Of a stretch of 64,000 nucleotides of DNA, positions 44,233-53,607 are shown piece after piece. Within the stretch, counting starts at the first letter, position 1. Each line of letters begins with the position of its first letter. The position numbers were made by a program, and so were the translations under genes. The notes beneath the pieces are model-generated. The model saw nothing but the letters and a program-made list of their open reading frames with translations. It had not been told where the DNA came from and did not search any database. Origin of the DNA: a bacterium (lineage in GTDB: Bacteria; SZUA-79; Acidulodesulfobacterales; Acidulodesulfobacteraceae); NCBI GenBank assembly GCA_021798875.1, contig JAJZBN010000004.1:1-64000 (forward strand), given 5' to 3'.

Positions 44233-45480
44233 TTACAGCATCCACCACGGAACGGCGATAACTTTTGAGTGCAGCCATTTAACGTCTTTTCCTGAATGAA
44301 CGACGACGCCCCTTATTGTATAGGGAAAGTTTTCTATAAATTGTATTATATTTCTTGCATCTTCAAACACGGGATTATCCGTCGTTTTAATTTCAAACGC
44401 TACAATTTCTCTCCCATGCTCAATTATAAAATCTACTTCTTTGCCTGCCGTAGTTTTGTAGTAAAATATCTGACTCTTTGGTATCATTAATTCCGAATAG
44501 ACTTTAAGATGAAGATATACCATGGTTTCAAAAAAACTGCCGAGCTCTCTTGATTCTCTTAAATGTCCTATATCGTAATATCCGGCTAGATATAAGCTTA
44601 AAGCTGGATCTACGAAAAATATCTTGGGCATTTTCATAATCCTTTTAATTTTATTAGAATAAAATGCCGGTATCTGTTTTATTATGTTTGAAATTTCAAG
44701 AAGTTTAATATATCTGTGGACGGATGATTGGCTTATACCGGTCTCTCTTGCTATTTCCGATTGATTTAATAAATTCCCCGTTCTTAACGCAAGGGATACC
44801 ATTACTTTTCTGAAATCTATAAGCGATTCTATCTGCGATAATTCCCTTAAATCTCTTTCAAGATATGTCCTGGCGTAACTTTCCCACCAGAGTACGATTT
44901 CTTTTTCGCCTTTTAAATTTAGCAATGGCGGCATAAAGCCTTTAAAGAGGATGGGAAGATAATCGACTTGAGCGTCTTTAAGGTTATCCGCCGCATTTAA
45001 ATTAAAATCTCTTTTCCATAAATGCGTAAATAGCCCTTCGCCTCTTCCTTGCATTTCCGCATATGTCATTGGCTGCATTTCAAAATATGCCGCTCTTCCG
45101 GCAAGCGTTTCGGATACGTTTTTCATCAATAAAAGATTGGAAGAGCCCGATAGAATAAAGCGGATATTTTTATTTGAACTATCGACGGTAAGCTTTACGG
45201 AGTTAAGGACTTCAGGGACTTTTTGAACTTCGTCTATAATAATGCGGTTATAGTTTTTCCAAAGAGACGACGGGTCTTTTTTAGCCTGCTCCTGAATGGA
45301 ATAATCGTCAAAATTTATATATTTAAAATCTTTAAACTCGTTTTTTAAAAAAGTGCTTTTGCCGACCTGCCTTGCGCCGGTAATTACTATAACCGGAAAG
45401 TTTTTTAAGGCAGGCATAACATTCTTAATAATAAGCCTTTTTTTGTAAATTGATTCATTGCTTGAATAGTTATTATTCAT
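44233..45480 (-). CDS. AAA+ ATPase with DUF4143
   Basis: 415 aa. Walker A GARQVGKST, Walker B RIIIDEVQKVP, sensor ILSGSSNLLLMKN, a winged-helix region (LLNQSEIARETGISQSSVHR) and a C-terminal nuclease-like DUF4143 segment (KTTAGKEVDFIIEHGREIVA, then FEIKTTDN). The role of this family is poorly known; some members are linked to TA-like or mobile elements. A 5' fragment of a second copy lies at 55121-55253. Confidence 0.88.
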   Translation of the reverse strand: MNNNYSSNESIYKKRLIIKNVMPALKNFPVIVITGARQVGKSTFLKNEFKDFKYINFDDYSIQEQAKKDPSSLWKNYNRIIIDEVQKVPEVLNSVKLTVDSSNKNIRFILSGSSNLLLMKNVSETLAGRAAYFEMQPMTYAEMQGRGEGLFTHLWKRDFNLNAADNLKDAQVDYLPILFKGFMPPLLNLKGEKEIVLWWESYARTYLERDLRELSQIESLIDFRKVMVSLALRTGNLLNQSEIARETGISQSSVHRYIKLLEISNIIKQIPAFYSNKIKRIMKMPKIFFVDPALSLYLAGYYDIGHLRESRELGSFFETMVYLHLKVYSELMIPKSQIFYYKTTAGKEVDFIIEHGREIVAFEIKTTDNPVFEDARNIIQFIENFPYTIRGVVVHSGKDVKWLHSKVIAVPWWML

Positions 45481-45959
45481 ATATAGAATAATAATTCATT
45501 AAATTAAGATTGTCAACTTTTTAAAAAATTTTACGCAGCATATCCTAAATTATGGTTCAAAAAATATAAAAAATTACCTGCATCATTTCCCTATAGATGA
45601 TGTTAAAACCGCACACTATTAATACCATTTTTTTTTTAATTTTTTTATCGCTTTATTTGTTTTCGGCGTATGGCTTTTCAAGGCAGACATATGTGAACTA
45701 CCACGCAAGCTATCTGTCATTTTTATGGTTTTTATCCTTTAATTACGGCAAAACTAAAATTATTATATATTATTAGAGCAAATTTAGATTGAGGAATAAA
45801 AGGAATGTAAGACTTGCTTAAGTCAACTTTATTTAAAATGTTTTCATCTTTTATTAAAAACCATCCGCATAATTGCAGTCATCCTAAAATTTAATTATAA
45901 AATTGAAAGTATTTAAAATTCAGCAGGTTATTTATCCATATAACTGCAGTTAGTTATTA
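45481..45959. other. AT-rich intergenic stretch without a clear gene
   Basis: No convincing CDS. A 33-codon minus-strand frame at 45619-45720 (MTDSLRGSSH...) lacks an RBS and has a low-complexity Lys-rich end. TTATCCATAT and ATATGGATAA (45932-45978) form a 10-bp stem at the end of the lipoprotein gene, a weak terminator candidate. Confidence 0.4.
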
Positions 45960-46349
45960 TCAATAAAAATATGGATAAGGTGCAAAAGGCGTCCATTGCC
46001 AGTTCTGCCATACCCAGCAGGGCTGCATGTGCCGTCCTCTTTTAAACGCCTTATGCTGTTTTTTGCGGATGCCGGTTCTAAGCATATAATTTAGCACGCC
46101 TGAAGTAATGCCTTCTTTATGAAGTTTTATTATCTGCCTCGCCGTTAAGTAAAATATTTCATGCGAAGCCCTTAGTCTTTTAATAACCGTAAGATTAGAA
46201 ACATGTCTTTTGCATAAATTTGCTATCTCCGCAATAGTCAAAGGCGGGGGTACTGGTTTAACGTAATAGGAACAGCCGCTTAGAGCAATGCTTAATATAA
46301 AGGCTAAAAAGGTTATCGATATAATATATTTATATAAATTGAATTTCAT
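45960..46349 (-). CDS. Small lipoprotein, unknown function
   Basis: 129 aa. Signal peptide with lipobox LSGC at about residue 26. The mature part begins SYYVKPVPPPLTIAEIANLC and has a helical repeat-like region (IIKLHKEGITSGVLNYMLRT), then a Trp/Pro/Tyr-rich end (PCWVWQNWQWTPFAPYPYFY). Probably outer-membrane anchored. It follows the Phd/PIN-like pair by 71 bp. Confidence 0.75.
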   Translation of the reverse strand: MKFNLYKYIISITFLAFILSIALSGCSYYVKPVPPPLTIAEIANLCKRHVSNLTVIKRLRASHEIFYLTARQIIKLHKEGITSGVLNYMLRTGIRKKQHKAFKRGRHMQPCWVWQNWQWTPFAPYPYFY

Positions 46350-46420
46350 TTTTCTTTTGTTAAAAGTTTACCATTATCTTACTTAAAATATCCTAACATT
46401 CGCAGCATATAACGCAATAT

Positions 46421-46888
46421 TCATAAAAAATTTTCAAAAACTTCTTCGGGCGATATAACCGAAGTGAATAAATGAATATTTTCATATTTAACGGCATCCG
46501 TTTTAAGAATAACGATTGCATTTGCTTCAGACGATTTAGCGACTTCTATAAATTTTAAAAAATTACTATCTCCTAAATGAATTCCGTGCGTCTGTATTTT
46601 TTTTGCCGTAACGAATTTACCGTATTCTTTTAAAAAAGCGAACAGATAATCGATATTCTTTTTTTCAATTTTTTTATTATGAATTTCGGTAAAATATTCT
46701 AAATAAATTCTATCGTCCAGAGCGATATAGTATCTTTCGTCTATTAAATAATCGATAAGCCTGCCCGAATAACTTTCGGCGCAAATAATTCCTTCAATAA
46801 ATACTTTCGTGCTCAACACGAAAGTATATTTATCTATTTCTTTTTGAAGTTTTTTATAAAATCTCGCTAAATTATTCCTTTGAGCCAT
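46421..46888 (-). CDS. PIN-family protein with degenerate active site
   Basis: 155 aa, aligned by eye to COG1569-type PIN proteins, but the usual VLDTNVLVSG reads VLSTKVFIEG (Asp to Ser, Asn to Lys) and the terminal TGDKDL acid is missing (ILKTDAV). The central GDSNFLKFIEVA is kept. The toxin is probably inactive as an RNase. It overlaps the Phd antitoxin gene by 17 bp and shares its Pho-box promoter. Confidence 0.65.
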   Translation of the reverse strand: MAQRNNLARFYKKLQKEIDKYTFVLSTKVFIEGIICAESYSGRLIDYLIDERYYIALDDRIYLEYFTEIHNKKIEKKNIDYLFAFLKEYGKFVTAKKIQTHGIHLGDSNFLKFIEVAKSSEANAIVILKTDAVKYENIHLFTSVISPEEVFENFL

Positions 46889-47117
46889 TGTTTATCGTAG
46901 TTTCCTTAATAGCCGATTCTCTTAAATCCCTTACCGCTTTTTTAATTTTTATAGATTGCCATGAATTGAGCGTTTCGTTTAAATTTTTCGGGTCGATCGG
47001 TATCATTAAAGCAACGGGCATTCCATTCTGCATAACTATAATCTCTTGTTCTTCTTTAAGATCGTCTATTACTTTATTCGTATATAGTCTTAAATCGCGA
47101 GAAGGCACAAATTTCAT
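46872..47117 (-). CDS. Phd/YefM-type antitoxin
   Basis: 81 aa. VPSRDLRLYTNKVIDDLKE and IIVMQNGMPVALMIPID are the Phd/YefM N-terminal fold. The C-terminal half is a charged helix. First gene behind Pho-box array F, with about 50 nt of leader. Confidence 0.83.
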   Translation of the reverse strand: MKFVPSRDLRLYTNKVIDDLKEEQEIIVMQNGMPVALMIPIDPKNLNETLNSWQSIKIKKAVRDLRESAIKETTINNGSKE

Positions 47118-47174
47118 AATTTAACCTCTACTCGTACATTATAAATTTTCTTTATATTACGCAAAATTTTAATT

Positions 47175-47238
47175 ACTATAATAATGTTAGCATACAAATG
47201 TTACAACTTTATGACATTTACGTTAAATTTTTGAAATA
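47175..47238 (-). promoter_or_regulatory. Pho-box-like array F before the Phd/PIN genes
   Basis: Minus-strand units TATTTCA, TTTAACG, TGTCATA, TGTAACA and weaker TATGCTA at 47232, 47221, 47210, 47199 and 47188 (11-bp steps). TGTCATA is the E. coli Pho-box core. A -10 TATAGT is at 47175-47180. It lies just past the end of ppk. Confidence 0.72.
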
Positions 47239-47253
47239 TTTAAAAATAAAGTT

Positions 47254-49290
47254 CTATTTTCCCCCGCCAAACTTATTGCAAATTCGCTCCTGACAGTTGA
47301 ATTTCGAATCTTCTCGCGCAGCAAAGATATATCTATCTTCTTTAAGACGCCAAGATTTTAGCTCGTCGTTAATGTTGCATTCGATAATATTCATAAGCTT
47401 TTTTTTAGACTCATGGTCTTTAATTTCAAAAAACAGCTCTATTCTTTTATCGAGATTTCTTGTCATTAAATCGGCGGTCGATATGAAAACTTTTTCCTTT
47501 CCGCCGTTATAAAAATAGTATATTCTAGCGTGCTCCAAAAACCTTCCTATTATGCTTTTAACCTCTATATTTTCGCTTAAACCCTTTATACCCGGCTTTA
47601 TCGAACATATGCCTCTTATTATCATTTTTACTAAAACGCCGGACGAACTTGCCGAATAAATTTTATCGGTGATTTCGGCATCGAAAACCGAATTTGCCTT
47701 AATTATTATTTCAGCGAGCCTGCCTGCTTTAGCCTCGTTTATTTCAAAATCTATAAGTTTAGAAAGCGTCTCCCTAAGATTAACCGGAGCCAATTTTATC
47801 CTGTTCCATTTAAATACGTCAGAATAGCCGGTCATAAGATTAAACATGTTAGATATTTCTGAACATGCCTCTTCTTCCGAGGTAATATAATCTATGTCCG
47901 TATAAATATTTGCCGTGTATTCGTTGTAGTTTCCGGTGGAAATATGGGAATACCTGATGATTTTGCCTTCTTCCCTTCTTGTAACGAGACATATTTTTGC
48001 ATGAATTTTTTTGTCGGGAAAACCGTATGTAACTATACAGCCTGCTTCTTCAAGTTTCTTTGCCCATTTTACGTTTTTTTCTTCGTCGAATCTTGCTTTA
48101 AGCTCTACTACTACGCATACGTGTTTTCCTTTTAACGCCGCATTTGCCAACGATTCGACTATTTTGGAGTTTTTATCCGTCCTGTATAGCGTCATTTTTA
48201 TAGATAACACGTTTTTGTCTTTTCCTGCTTCTTCAATCCACTTGGATATAATTTTAAAATCGTTGCAAGGCCTGAAAAGCAAAATATCTTTCTTTTTTGC
48301 GATATAGAAAATGCTTTTATTTTTCAGATAATCGGGTATAGACGATTTAAAAGGCTTGTAATACAAACTTTTGTTTTCTTCGTTAATATTAAACAGAAAC
48401 GAAAGATTAAGGGGGCGGTTTGTCGTATATACGTCTTTATCTGCGTAATCTCCGTTTGCGTTTATATTTAGATAATGTTTTATTTTGCTCATTAAAGCAT
48501 CGGTAATTTCCCTGTCTATTTCGACCCTTACGATATTGCTCCACTTTCTTGCAGAAATGTTTTCTTCTATCGACGACAGAAGGTCTTCTATATCTTCGTG
48601 TTGTATAGGCAGATCCGCATTTCTTGTTACCCTGAATAAAAAATAGTTTTTCACGGAATAATCAGGAAATATTTTATCTATATACCTTTCTAAAATATTT
48701 TCCGGCGTAAAATAGTACGATTTTTTAGATTTTTTAATTTTATAAACTTTTTTTATATTTTCGGGAAGAATAATCAAAGCGTCGAATACTTTATTTTCAT
48801 TTTCTAATTCAACGAAAAAACAAAGTTTTAAATTAAAAATAAACGGTATTTTTTCTATTTCCGAAATTATAAGGGGCGTAATTACGGGAGATATTTCGTT
48901 ATAAAATATTTCGTCCAATATCTCCATGTCTAAAGGTTCCGTCGGTAATATCTCTATATTAAGCTTGGAAAGTTTCAGTACTAACGATTTAAAAATTTCT
49001 GCATTTTTTTTAACCTGACTTTTAACTCTGCCGGAAATTTCCTCTAATATTTCAGGCGGCGTAAAACCATATATATCTTTTTCTTTGTAACCCGCCGATA
49101 CAAGATCCTTTAATCCGGCCACCCTTATCATAAAAAATTCGTCGAGATTCGCGCAATGTATAGATAAGAATTTTAGCCTTTCGCATATGGGAACGGTTTC
49201 GTCGGCAGCCTGCATAAGCACTCTTTCGTTAAAACCTAACCAACTTAATTCCCTGTTGTTATAATTATTATATTTGCCGGCGCTATTCAT
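47254..49290 (-). CDS. ppk1: Polyphosphate kinase 1
   Basis: 678 aa. Makes polyphosphate from ATP, reversibly. N-terminal NRELSWLGFNERVL, then IRVAGLKDLVSAGY, the C1 domain SIKMTLYRTDKNSKIVESLA and LKARFDEEKNVKWAKKLE, the autophosphorylated histidine region KKIHAKICLVTRR, and HISTGNYNEYTANIYTDID. Full length. It overlaps the upstream Ppx-like gene by 8 bp and is the last gene of the CHAD-ppx-ppx-ppk operon. Confidence 0.97.
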   Translation of the reverse strand: MNSAGKYNNYNNRELSWLGFNERVLMQAADETVPICERLKFLSIHCANLDEFFMIRVAGLKDLVSAGYKEKDIYGFTPPEILEEISGRVKSQVKKNAEIFKSLVLKLSKLNIEILPTEPLDMEILDEIFYNEISPVITPLIISEIEKIPFIFNLKLCFFVELENENKVFDALIILPENIKKVYKIKKSKKSYYFTPENILERYIDKIFPDYSVKNYFLFRVTRNADLPIQHEDIEDLLSSIEENISARKWSNIVRVEIDREITDALMSKIKHYLNINANGDYADKDVYTTNRPLNLSFLFNINEENKSLYYKPFKSSIPDYLKNKSIFYIAKKKDILLFRPCNDFKIISKWIEEAGKDKNVLSIKMTLYRTDKNSKIVESLANAALKGKHVCVVVELKARFDEEKNVKWAKKLEEAGCIVTYGFPDKKIHAKICLVTRREEGKIIRYSHISTGNYNEYTANIYTDIDYITSEEEACSEISNMFNLMTGYSDVFKWNRIKLAPVNLRETLSKLIDFEINEAKAGRLAEIIIKANSVFDAEITDKIYSASSSGVLVKMIIRGICSIKPGIKGLSENIEVKSIIGRFLEHARIYYFYNGGKEKVFISTADLMTRNLDKRIELFFEIKDHESKKKLMNIIECNINDELKSWRLKEDRYIFAAREDSKFNCQERICNKFGGGK

Positions 49291-50815
49291 AATCGAGCCT
49301 TACGCAAAGTTCTATGGGGATGCCGAACGTTTCTAAAAAATCTTTAGATTTTAATTTAAAATGCTTTACCTCAAGAAAAGGCGTGACTGACGAAACTGCG
49401 GTAACCTTTACTAATTTATCGAGCGCTTCTAACGTTATATCTTTTATTAACTGCATATGGCTCGCATCGAGAGCATCGGCTATTTTCAAAATAGATATTA
49501 TTTTTTTTATAGTCAGCTCTCTTTCGGGACTCAACTTGTAATACGCAGCATCCAAAGAGCGGCGCTCTCCGCTTCCGTGAAAAAGCGAGCAAAATCCTAT
49601 ATTTTCAAGTATTTCTCTGTCCAAACCGGGTATGTTTAAAGAATGGATAATTTTATTGGAATACTCGTGATGATCGTTAATATTCGTATAATAACCTACG
49701 TCGTGAAGAATTGCCGCACCGATAAGAGCGGTGCGCTCGTCGGGTTTAACATTCAGTATATTTTTCAGGGAACGCCGTATTGTTTCCGAAAATATAAGGA
49801 CCTGCTTAGCATGTTTTTCGTCTATGTTATATCTTTTTCCATAATAAAAAAAATATTCTATTAATTTTTTATTAAATTTTTTTTCTTTTGTTTTTGCGAG
49901 ATAAAACCTCGTAAGCTGATCGGAAAAGTTTTGGTCGGAAAAGTAAAGTTTTTTTGCTCCGACAGATTTCATAATAGATATATAAACATATAGAACGGGC
50001 TTTATAATTTTAGCTTCGTACTCGTTAACAGATAATTCGCCCGATATTTGTGAAGCGGATACGGTTTTTATCCGAAAATAAAGATTTGCTAAATCTATAA
50101 TATCGAAAAAATTTTCTTCCGGTTTAAATATTTCAAGCAGTAATCCGGTAGATGTATCGGAACCTATTACGGAATTGATTTTATCGTATTCGAAGCAGCT
50201 CTTTTTAAGCAGCAAAACAAGCTTATTTATATACTGCTCGTATGCCCTGTATTTAATCTTTTCTTCTATATCGCTGAATAACTGCGCAATTCTTAACGCG
50301 CCGTAAGGAAGGGTGGAAGAAAAAAGGCTTATTTTATTTTTTCTTATGTTAATGCCGACGTTTCCGCTCGACAGATTTACAAGAACTACCCCTTTGCTTT
50401 CCAGTTTTTTAAAACCTTTAAGCGTTTCGCTCACTCCTAAATATTTTATATAAAGCTCTTCTTCCGCATCTATTATTTCAAGTTCTATGCCGGTTTTCAC
50501 CCTTATGTGGTTTATAAAAAAATGCTTATTATCCGCATCCCTGACTGCGCTGGTACATACGGCTTTATAATTGCCGTTTATATCGTATTCTTTAAATTTC
50601 AGCTTAATTTTTTTAAAAATTTCCGCCGCTTTATAAACGGTATCTAAAGTAATATATTTTTTAAGAAAAGTATCCTCTCCGATACTTAACGGGAATACTA
50701 TATACTCGAGGATTCTTATCGTGCGCTCCGCATAGGAATTTTTATAAATTTCGGAAATCTGACATCTTATACTGCCCGCCCCTATATCGACGACTCCAAA
50801 AATATTAGTCTTCAT
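49283..50815 (-). CDS. Ppx/GppA-like protein with degenerate nucleotide/phosphate site, plus HD domain
   Basis: 510 aa. It has the same layout as its neighbour: ASKHA N-domain, then an HD-type C-domain (LHDVGYYTNINDHHEY, and KIADALDASHMQL). The first phosphate loop is altered (VDIGAGSIRCQI). The second, DIGGGST in active enzymes, reads NLSSGNVGI, losing its Asp and Gly run. Probably a pseudo-enzyme or regulator. Overlaps the active ppx by 4 bp and ppk by 8 bp. Confidence 0.85.
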   Translation of the reverse strand: MKTNIFGVVDIGAGSIRCQISEIYKNSYAERTIRILEYIVFPLSIGEDTFLKKYITLDTVYKAAEIFKKIKLKFKEYDINGNYKAVCTSAVRDADNKHFFINHIRVKTGIELEIIDAEEELYIKYLGVSETLKGFKKLESKGVVLVNLSSGNVGINIRKNKISLFSSTLPYGALRIAQLFSDIEEKIKYRAYEQYINKLVLLLKKSCFEYDKINSVIGSDTSTGLLLEIFKPEENFFDIIDLANLYFRIKTVSASQISGELSVNEYEAKIIKPVLYVYISIMKSVGAKKLYFSDQNFSDQLTRFYLAKTKEKKFNKKLIEYFFYYGKRYNIDEKHAKQVLIFSETIRRSLKNILNVKPDERTALIGAAILHDVGYYTNINDHHEYSNKIIHSLNIPGLDREILENIGFCSLFHGSGERRSLDAAYYKLSPERELTIKKIISILKIADALDASHMQLIKDITLEALDKLVKVTAVSSVTPFLEVKHFKLKSKDFLETFGIPIELCVRLDYE

Positions 50816-52350
50816 TGTGCATTAAGAAAAACGTACTTACCGGTTAATTTTTCCATTAAGTCTTTTTTCGTTTCCAAAGATTCGGATTCTAAAAGTATAT
50901 CTCCGTTACAAACCGGATTAATCGTAATTATTTTATCCGTGACGGACGGTTTTATATCTTCGACGTTTCCTTTGTGCTCCCTGTCGAGAGCATCTGCAAC
51001 CCTAAGTATAGACGACAGTTTAATCACGGCATCTATATCCCCTTCTCTAATATCTTTGTATAAATCATGGTGTTTTTTAGGGGTACTCTTTCTGTGGTAT
51101 CTTGCTATATTGGCGATTATCGCCTTTTCATAGTCGCTGAAGCCGGAGAAATCGATATTTTTTATCAAATAAAGCGAATGTTTATGATGCTTTGACATCG
51201 ACACGAAATTTCCTATATCATGAAGCATAGCGGCGGCGATTAAATATCTGAGATATTCTTTAGGTAATTTGTAAGATTCTTCAAACGCAAAAAAAAGTTT
51301 TTCTGAAAGATAGGCAACCTGCCTAGCATGTTTTTCGTCAAAGTTGAATCTTTTTCCGATTTCTACGAACATTTCAAACGGAAAATCAGTTTCGTATTTT
51401 TTCTCCTGTTTTTTTACAGCAGTCATAAAAACTCCTTTTTTATTTAATTCATCTATTAAAAGACCGTTCCTTAATCCCCCTGAAAGCGAATAAAATCCTT
51501 CAATACGGTAATAAACCAGTATTTCGTAAAGTATTGCGGCGGCCGGAATAATAATATCGGCTCTGCCTGCATCTACGGCTTCTATTTTTTTTATTTCGTC
51601 AAAAGAACTGTTTTTATTTTTTTCGATAAATTCTTTGAGGAACGACCTGGGAACATAATTTTTAACGGAGTCTGCTTTTTTATCGTTAAGGGCGCAATAA
51701 ACCGCAGCAATATTGTTTACCGTACCTCCGGTACAAATAGCTTTTTCAATAAATCTATAGGGCAAACCTTGCAAGGCGTCTTTAATACACTCGCCCATAG
51801 CGGTTACTTTTAAATTATATGGCGGCGTTTTCTTAGAAAAATCGTTTTTAAGCCTTAAACAGCCGAGCGGCGTACTAAAAGACCGTAATATACTGCCTTT
51901 TTCCGACAGGGTAATTTCGGTGCTCCCGCCTCCTATATCTGCTATCAGCGAATTTAATTCCGATAATTTAAAGTTGTTAGCCGCTGCTAAAAAAGACAGC
52001 CTTGCTTCTTCTTCGCCGCTTATTATATCTAAATCTATTCCGCAGTTTTTTTTAATTTCCGAGGCTATCTCTTCTTTATTTTTTGCATACCTGAAAACTG
52101 CCGTTCCAACCGCTTTAACCGTATCCGTCCGGTTTAAATCTATAATCTTTTTTATATAATTAAATGCTTTAAAAAGATTTTTTTTAGATTCTCCGTCTAT
52201 ATATCCGGTTCTAAAGCAGCCGTAGCCTATTTTTGCGGAAACTTTGTATTCGTCTATTAAGGTGCTGTTCCCGCCTTTAGTTTCTATTATCTGCATTTTT
52301 ATAGAATTGCTTCCCGCATCGATAATACCTAATCTGAACGATTTTTTCAT
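50812..52350 (-). CDS. ppx: Exopolyphosphatase/guanosine pentaphosphate phosphohydrolase, HD-containing
   Basis: 512 aa. GIIDAGSNSIKMQI (loop 1), SGEEEARLSFLAA with the catalytic Glu, IADIGGGSTEITL (loop 2), ATGGTVNNIAAV, SGGLRNGLL, then the HD domain (LHDIGNFVSMSKHHKHSLYL, RVADALDREH). All signature residues kept. It cleaves terminal phosphate from polyphosphate and may also hydrolyse pppGpp. Second gene of the polyP operon. Confidence 0.93.
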   Translation of the reverse strand: MKKSFRLGIIDAGSNSIKMQIIETKGGNSTLIDEYKVSAKIGYGCFRTGYIDGESKKNLFKAFNYIKKIIDLNRTDTVKAVGTAVFRYAKNKEEIASEIKKNCGIDLDIISGEEEARLSFLAAANNFKLSELNSLIADIGGGSTEITLSEKGSILRSFSTPLGCLRLKNDFSKKTPPYNLKVTAMGECIKDALQGLPYRFIEKAICTGGTVNNIAAVYCALNDKKADSVKNYVPRSFLKEFIEKNKNSSFDEIKKIEAVDAGRADIIIPAAAILYEILVYYRIEGFYSLSGGLRNGLLIDELNKKGVFMTAVKKQEKKYETDFPFEMFVEIGKRFNFDEKHARQVAYLSEKLFFAFEESYKLPKEYLRYLIAAAMLHDIGNFVSMSKHHKHSLYLIKNIDFSGFSDYEKAIIANIARYHRKSTPKKHHDLYKDIREGDIDAVIKLSSILRVADALDREHKGNVEDIKPSVTDKIITINPVCNGDILLESESLETKKDLMEKLTGKYVFLNAQ

Positions 52351-52388
52351 TGCCTTTTATTTTTTAAATTGATAGATTGGCGTGGCAT

Positions 52389-53270
52389 CTATGCGTTAAG
52401 CACGCGGATAAACGATTTTATATCTTTATCTTCTTCAAAATTTTCAATAATTTCCATAACTTTTTTCCTGTCGGCGTTTAACGCTTTTTTTATTGCATTT
52501 CTTATAGGCTTGCTTTTATCTATTAATTTTTTATAAATATTTATTTGAACTATTTTATCTTGAGCGTCGCCGAGGGTTTTCTGAATTTTTTCTAAGCGGC
52601 TTATTGTTTGAACTATGATATCTTCTTTAATCAAATCGGAGGAAAATTCCATAATATACCTTAATTCTTTAAAAATAAGCCTTAATATATGAAGTTCTTC
52701 ATTGTCTAACGAAGTGGTTTTTATTATAATCGTTAATTTTTTGTAAGTCTTTTTTATAGTTAAAATTAAATGTTCGAGAGGTTCCACGTCGTTCAGCTTA
52801 CCGTCGAATAATTCGCCGTTCTTAAGCGCATTTTCAAAATCGGCAAGAAAACCGCTAAATTCTTGCGATCCTATAACGGATAAAATTTTGCCTTGTTCTA
52901 CTCTTATTTCTTTTTCTATTTTCAGCCTTATTTCGTCTTTTAACAGCGACGGAACTTCATCTTTAACGTATAAATCCATAGACTTAAGAAGAACGTCTAA
53001 ATCTCTTTTTCTCTGAGTTTCTTTCATTATTTTAGTTAATTTCTTTTTAAAATATATCCCTCGCGGGCTGAGCTGCTGTCTGAATATTTTTAAAAGCGTT
53101 TTAATGCGCCTTATCGCAACCCTGAAATTATGCAGGTTCTCGTCGTTTTTTCCATCTATGACGGCTGCCGTTTCTTTTTTAACGTTAACTATCAAAGAAT
53201 CCAATATTTTTTCAGCAATCTCCTTGGACGTCATATCTTTATTAAGTCCGTAAAATGATTTTATAGTCAA
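52389..53270 (-). CDS. CHAD-domain protein
   Basis: 293 aa, conserved histidine alpha-helical domain. LHNFRVAIRRIKTLLKIFR carries the signature His and Arg; a second helix bundle includes LEHLILTIKKTYKKL, then LHILRLIFKELRYIMEF with a second HxxR motif. CHAD domains bind polyphosphate granules. First gene of the polyphosphate operon behind array G, 38 bp before ppx. Confidence 0.93.
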   Translation of the reverse strand: MTIKSFYGLNKDMTSKEIAEKILDSLIVNVKKETAAVIDGKNDENLHNFRVAIRRIKTLLKIFRQQLSPRGIYFKKKLTKIMKETQRKRDLDVLLKSMDLYVKDEVPSLLKDEIRLKIEKEIRVEQGKILSVIGSQEFSGFLADFENALKNGELFDGKLNDVEPLEHLILTIKKTYKKLTIIIKTTSLDNEELHILRLIFKELRYIMEFSSDLIKEDIIVQTISRLEKIQKTLGDAQDKIVQINIYKKLIDKSKPIRNAIKKALNADRKKVMEIIENFEEDKDIKSFIRVLNA

Positions 53271-53378
53271 AAACGTTCCTCCATTTTTATAGTTAAGTTA
53301 TTAATAAAATGAATAAATTTCTTAATAACTATTAACGGCGCTATATAATTAAGCCGTATCTTTATTAATCTTTATACA

Positions 53379-53433
53379 ATTATACATTTTAATTATTACG
53401 GTTTTATTACATTTATGTTAAATTTTTGTAACA
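53379..53433 (-). promoter_or_regulatory. Pho-box-like array G before the CHAD-ppx-ppx-ppk operon
   Basis: Minus-strand units TGTTACA, TTTAACA, TGTAATA and CGTAATA at 53427, 53416, 53405 and 53394, all 11 bp apart. TGTATAAT, with the -10 hexamer at 53379-53384, follows about 9 bp later. This places polyphosphate metabolism under the same predicted control as array B. Confidence 0.75.
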
Positions 53434-53607
53434 TAATATATTATTTTAGTTATTATCTAACTTATAAATTTTCCGCTTGATTAAAAAATATTACGGCAAA
53501 ATTTTGACTTAGGTCAAAAAAGTAGAGATTTTGGTATTGACAGTATGATTTTAAACGCATATAATGATTGCATATATAGTTGCTGATAAAAGGGAGATAT
53601 AAATAAT

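Noticed and set aside
45619-45720. 33-codon ORF MTDSLRGSSH... on the minus strand
   Set aside because: No ribosome binding site, low-complexity Lys end, no conserved pattern.
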